From an uncultured Caryophanales bacterium (lineage in GTDB: Bacteria > Bacillota_I > Bacilli_A > RF39 > UBA660), in assembly GCA_946402785.1 (NCBI GenBank), contig CAMIXP010000069.1, forward strand, positions 1 through 6,919: a stretch of DNA of 6,919 bases, in the 5' to 3' direction. The notes beneath the pieces are model-generated. The model saw only the letters and a program-made list of their open reading frames with translations, ran no database searches and had not been told where the DNA came from. Position numbers and translations under genes: made by a program. This document shows, piece after piece, positions 5,593-6,919 of this stretch (position 1 is the first letter of the stretch; each line of letters starts with the position of its first letter).

Positions 5593-6919
5593 AAAAGAAG
5601 TGGCAAGATTATTGGGATGAACATGAAACATTTAAATGTGAAACAGGTTCTTCCAAAAAGCCTTATTATATTTTAGTAGAATTTCCTTATCCAAGTGGAT
5701 CAGGATTGCATGTAGGACATGTTCGTAGTTATACAGCACAAGATGCGATAGCGAGAATGATGAGAATGCAAGGATATAATGTTTTATATCCAATGGGATG
5801 GGATGCTTTTGGCGCTCCTGCTGAGCAGTATGCTATTAAGAATCATATTCATCCAAAGGAAGCTGTTCAAGAAAACATTAAGACTTTTAAAGCACAAATG
5901 AAATCAATTGGTTTCTCATTTGACTGGAGTCGTGAGTTTTCTACAACAGATCCAGATTATTATAAATGGACACAATGGCAATTCTTACAATTCTATAAAC
6001 ATGGAATGGCTTATAAGGATACGATACCAGTTAACTGGTGTCCTACTTGTAAGACTGTTCTTTCTAACGAAGATGCTGCTGGTGGTGTCTGTGAAAGATG
6101 TGGAAGCGTTGTTGAACAAAAAGAAAAGAGTCAATGGATGCTTCGTATGGGAGACTATGCAGAAGATTTATTAAAAGGACTTGATGATACCAATTTTGCT
6201 GATCGTGTTAAATTAGGTCAAATTAACTGGATTGGTAAGAGTGAGGGTGTTGAAGTAGACGTTGATATCGTAGGTGGAGGAAAGTTCTCTATCTTTACTA
6301 CTTGTCCTGAAACGATTTATGGTATTACTTTCTTTGTTATTGCACCAGATGGAAAACTAATTAAAGAATTAATGGATCGTGTTGAAAACAAAGATGAAGT
6401 TAATGCTTATATTAAAGAAACAGCTACGAAGAGTGCTATGGATAGAACCGAACTTAATAAAGGAAAAACAGGTGTTGAAGTTAAGGGTATTAAAGCTATT
6501 AACCCTGTTAATGGTAAAGAGGTTCCTATTTTCTTAGGAGACTTCGTATTAGGTGATTATGGTACGGGTGCTGTTATGGCTGTACCTAGTCATGACCAAA
6601 GAGACTTTGAATACGCAAAAGAACATAATCTAGAAATCATTCAAGTAATTGATTGTGGAGATATTTCAGAACATGCTATTGAAAAAACAGAATATATGGG
6701 TCATGGATATAAGATGATGAATTCAGAAGAATTCGATGGTATGACAGTAGATGATGCTCGTGTTGCTATTTCTGATATGATTGAGAAAAAAGGATTCGGA
6801 AGAAGAGTTAATAATTATAAAATGAGAGATTGGATTTTCTCTCGTCAAAGATTCTGGGGAGAACCAATCCCTATGATTAACTGTCCTAAGTGTGGATGGG
6901 TTCCAATGAATGAAGAGGA
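5571..6919 (+). CDS. leuS: Leucyl-tRNA synthetase (LeuRS), N-terminal 449 residues
   Basis: LeuRS joins leucine to tRNA-Leu in the cytoplasm and removes wrongly attached amino acids. The frame is open from ATG 5571 to the right edge; full enzymes are about 800 residues, so a little over half is present. Class I signatures are clear: FPYPSGSGLHVGH with the HIGH-type motif HVGH at 47-50, and YPMGWDAFGAPAEQYAI (73-89; the more usual form is FGLPAEQ). A zinc knuckle, CPTC and CERC, lies at 157-160 and 174-177. The CP1 editing domain follows, with TTCPET at 243-248 and GTGAVMAVPSHDQRD at 331-345, including the Asp345 that anchors the amino group during editing. DWIFSRQRFWGEPIP (420-434) re-enters the catalytic core; KMSKS lies beyond the window. 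In the threonine-rich peptide Cys245 occupies a site usually held by Arg. The nearest ribosome site, AAGGG (5554-5558), is 12 bases away, so translation probably depends partly on coupling to the overlapping upstream gene. Confidence 0.97.
   Translation, partial: MENINKIEKKWQDYWDEHETFKCETGSSKKPYYILVEFPYPSGSGLHVGHVRSYTAQDAIARMMRMQGYNVLYPMGWDAFGAPAEQYAIKNHIHPKEAVQENIKTFKAQMKSIGFSFDWSREFSTTDPDYYKWTQWQFLQFYKHGMAYKDTIPVNWCPTCKTVLSNEDAAGGVCERCGSVVEQKEKSQWMLRMGDYAEDLLKGLDDTNFADRVKLGQINWIGKSEGVEVDVDIVGGGKFSIFTTCPETIYGITFFVIAPDGKLIKELMDRVENKDEVNAYIKETATKSAMDRTELNKGKTGVEVKGIKAINPVNGKEVPIFLGDFVLGDYGTGAVMAVPSHDQRDFEYAKEHNLEIIQVIDCGDISEHAIEKTEYMGHGYKMMNSEEFDGMTVDDARVAISDMIEKKGFGRRVNNYKMRDWIFSRQRFWGEPIPMINCPKCGWVPMNEE

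Noticed and set aside
5908..6174. Plus-strand open frame of 88 codons
   Set aside because: It is an alternative frame within leuS, crossing the zinc-knuckle coding region; leuS itself is continuous here.
1..6919. UGA-as-tryptophan code (Mycoplasma-like)
   Set aside because: All genes use TGG for Trp, and conserved Trp positions in GH31, M15 and LeuRS are TGG; no in-frame TGA occurs.

Overview
The window looks like a piece of chromosome from an AT-rich, low-GC Gram-positive bacterium (Firmicutes; Erysipelotrichia, RF39-like Bacilli or a neighbouring line are the best guesses). The reasons are the strong A/T bias, purine-rich Shine-Dalgarno sites, sigma-A-type promoters with TGn extensions, T-tailed hairpin terminators, and a T-box leader in front of a leucyl-tRNA synthetase gene. 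TGG encodes Trp, no in-frame TGA occurs in any gene, and the visible stops are TAA or TAG, so the standard bacterial code fits. Nothing resembles a phage, transposon, plasmid or CRISPR array.

Layout. Positions 1-462 (minus strand) hold the N-terminal half of a radical SAM protein of the YhcC/YtqA (TIGR01212) family, with a clear promoter in the short divergent intergenic region. On the plus strand a two-gene operon follows: a membrane-anchored M15/VanY-type peptidoglycan carboxypeptidase (552-1682, TTG start) and, 11 bases later, a zinc-ribbon single-pass membrane protein (1694-2419). A hairpin terminator closes it. A single-gene unit encodes a large cytoplasmic GH31 (alpha-glucosidase family) protein (2518-4938), bounded by a second terminator. 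The last unit begins with a strong extended -10 promoter and a T-box riboswitch with a probable CUU leucine specifier. It then carries an unrecognised 127-residue membrane protein (5209-5592) and leuS (5571 to the window edge), which overlap by 22 bases.

How the genes fit together. The first plus-strand operon is cell-envelope related: the peptidase trims wall peptides, and the zinc-ribbon protein has an extracytoplasmic domain of unknown role. The T-box operon links a small membrane protein to the supply of charged tRNA-Leu. The three plus-strand units are packed tightly, each terminator being followed at once by, or overlapping, the next promoter.

Most worth a second look: the GH31 protein keeps the barrel signature and a nucleophile-position Asp but appears to have Ser in place of the catalytic acid/base Asp, along with other active-site changes. 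The T-box controls an unknown membrane protein as well as leuS. LeuRS has Cys where the editing-site threonine-rich peptide usually has Arg.
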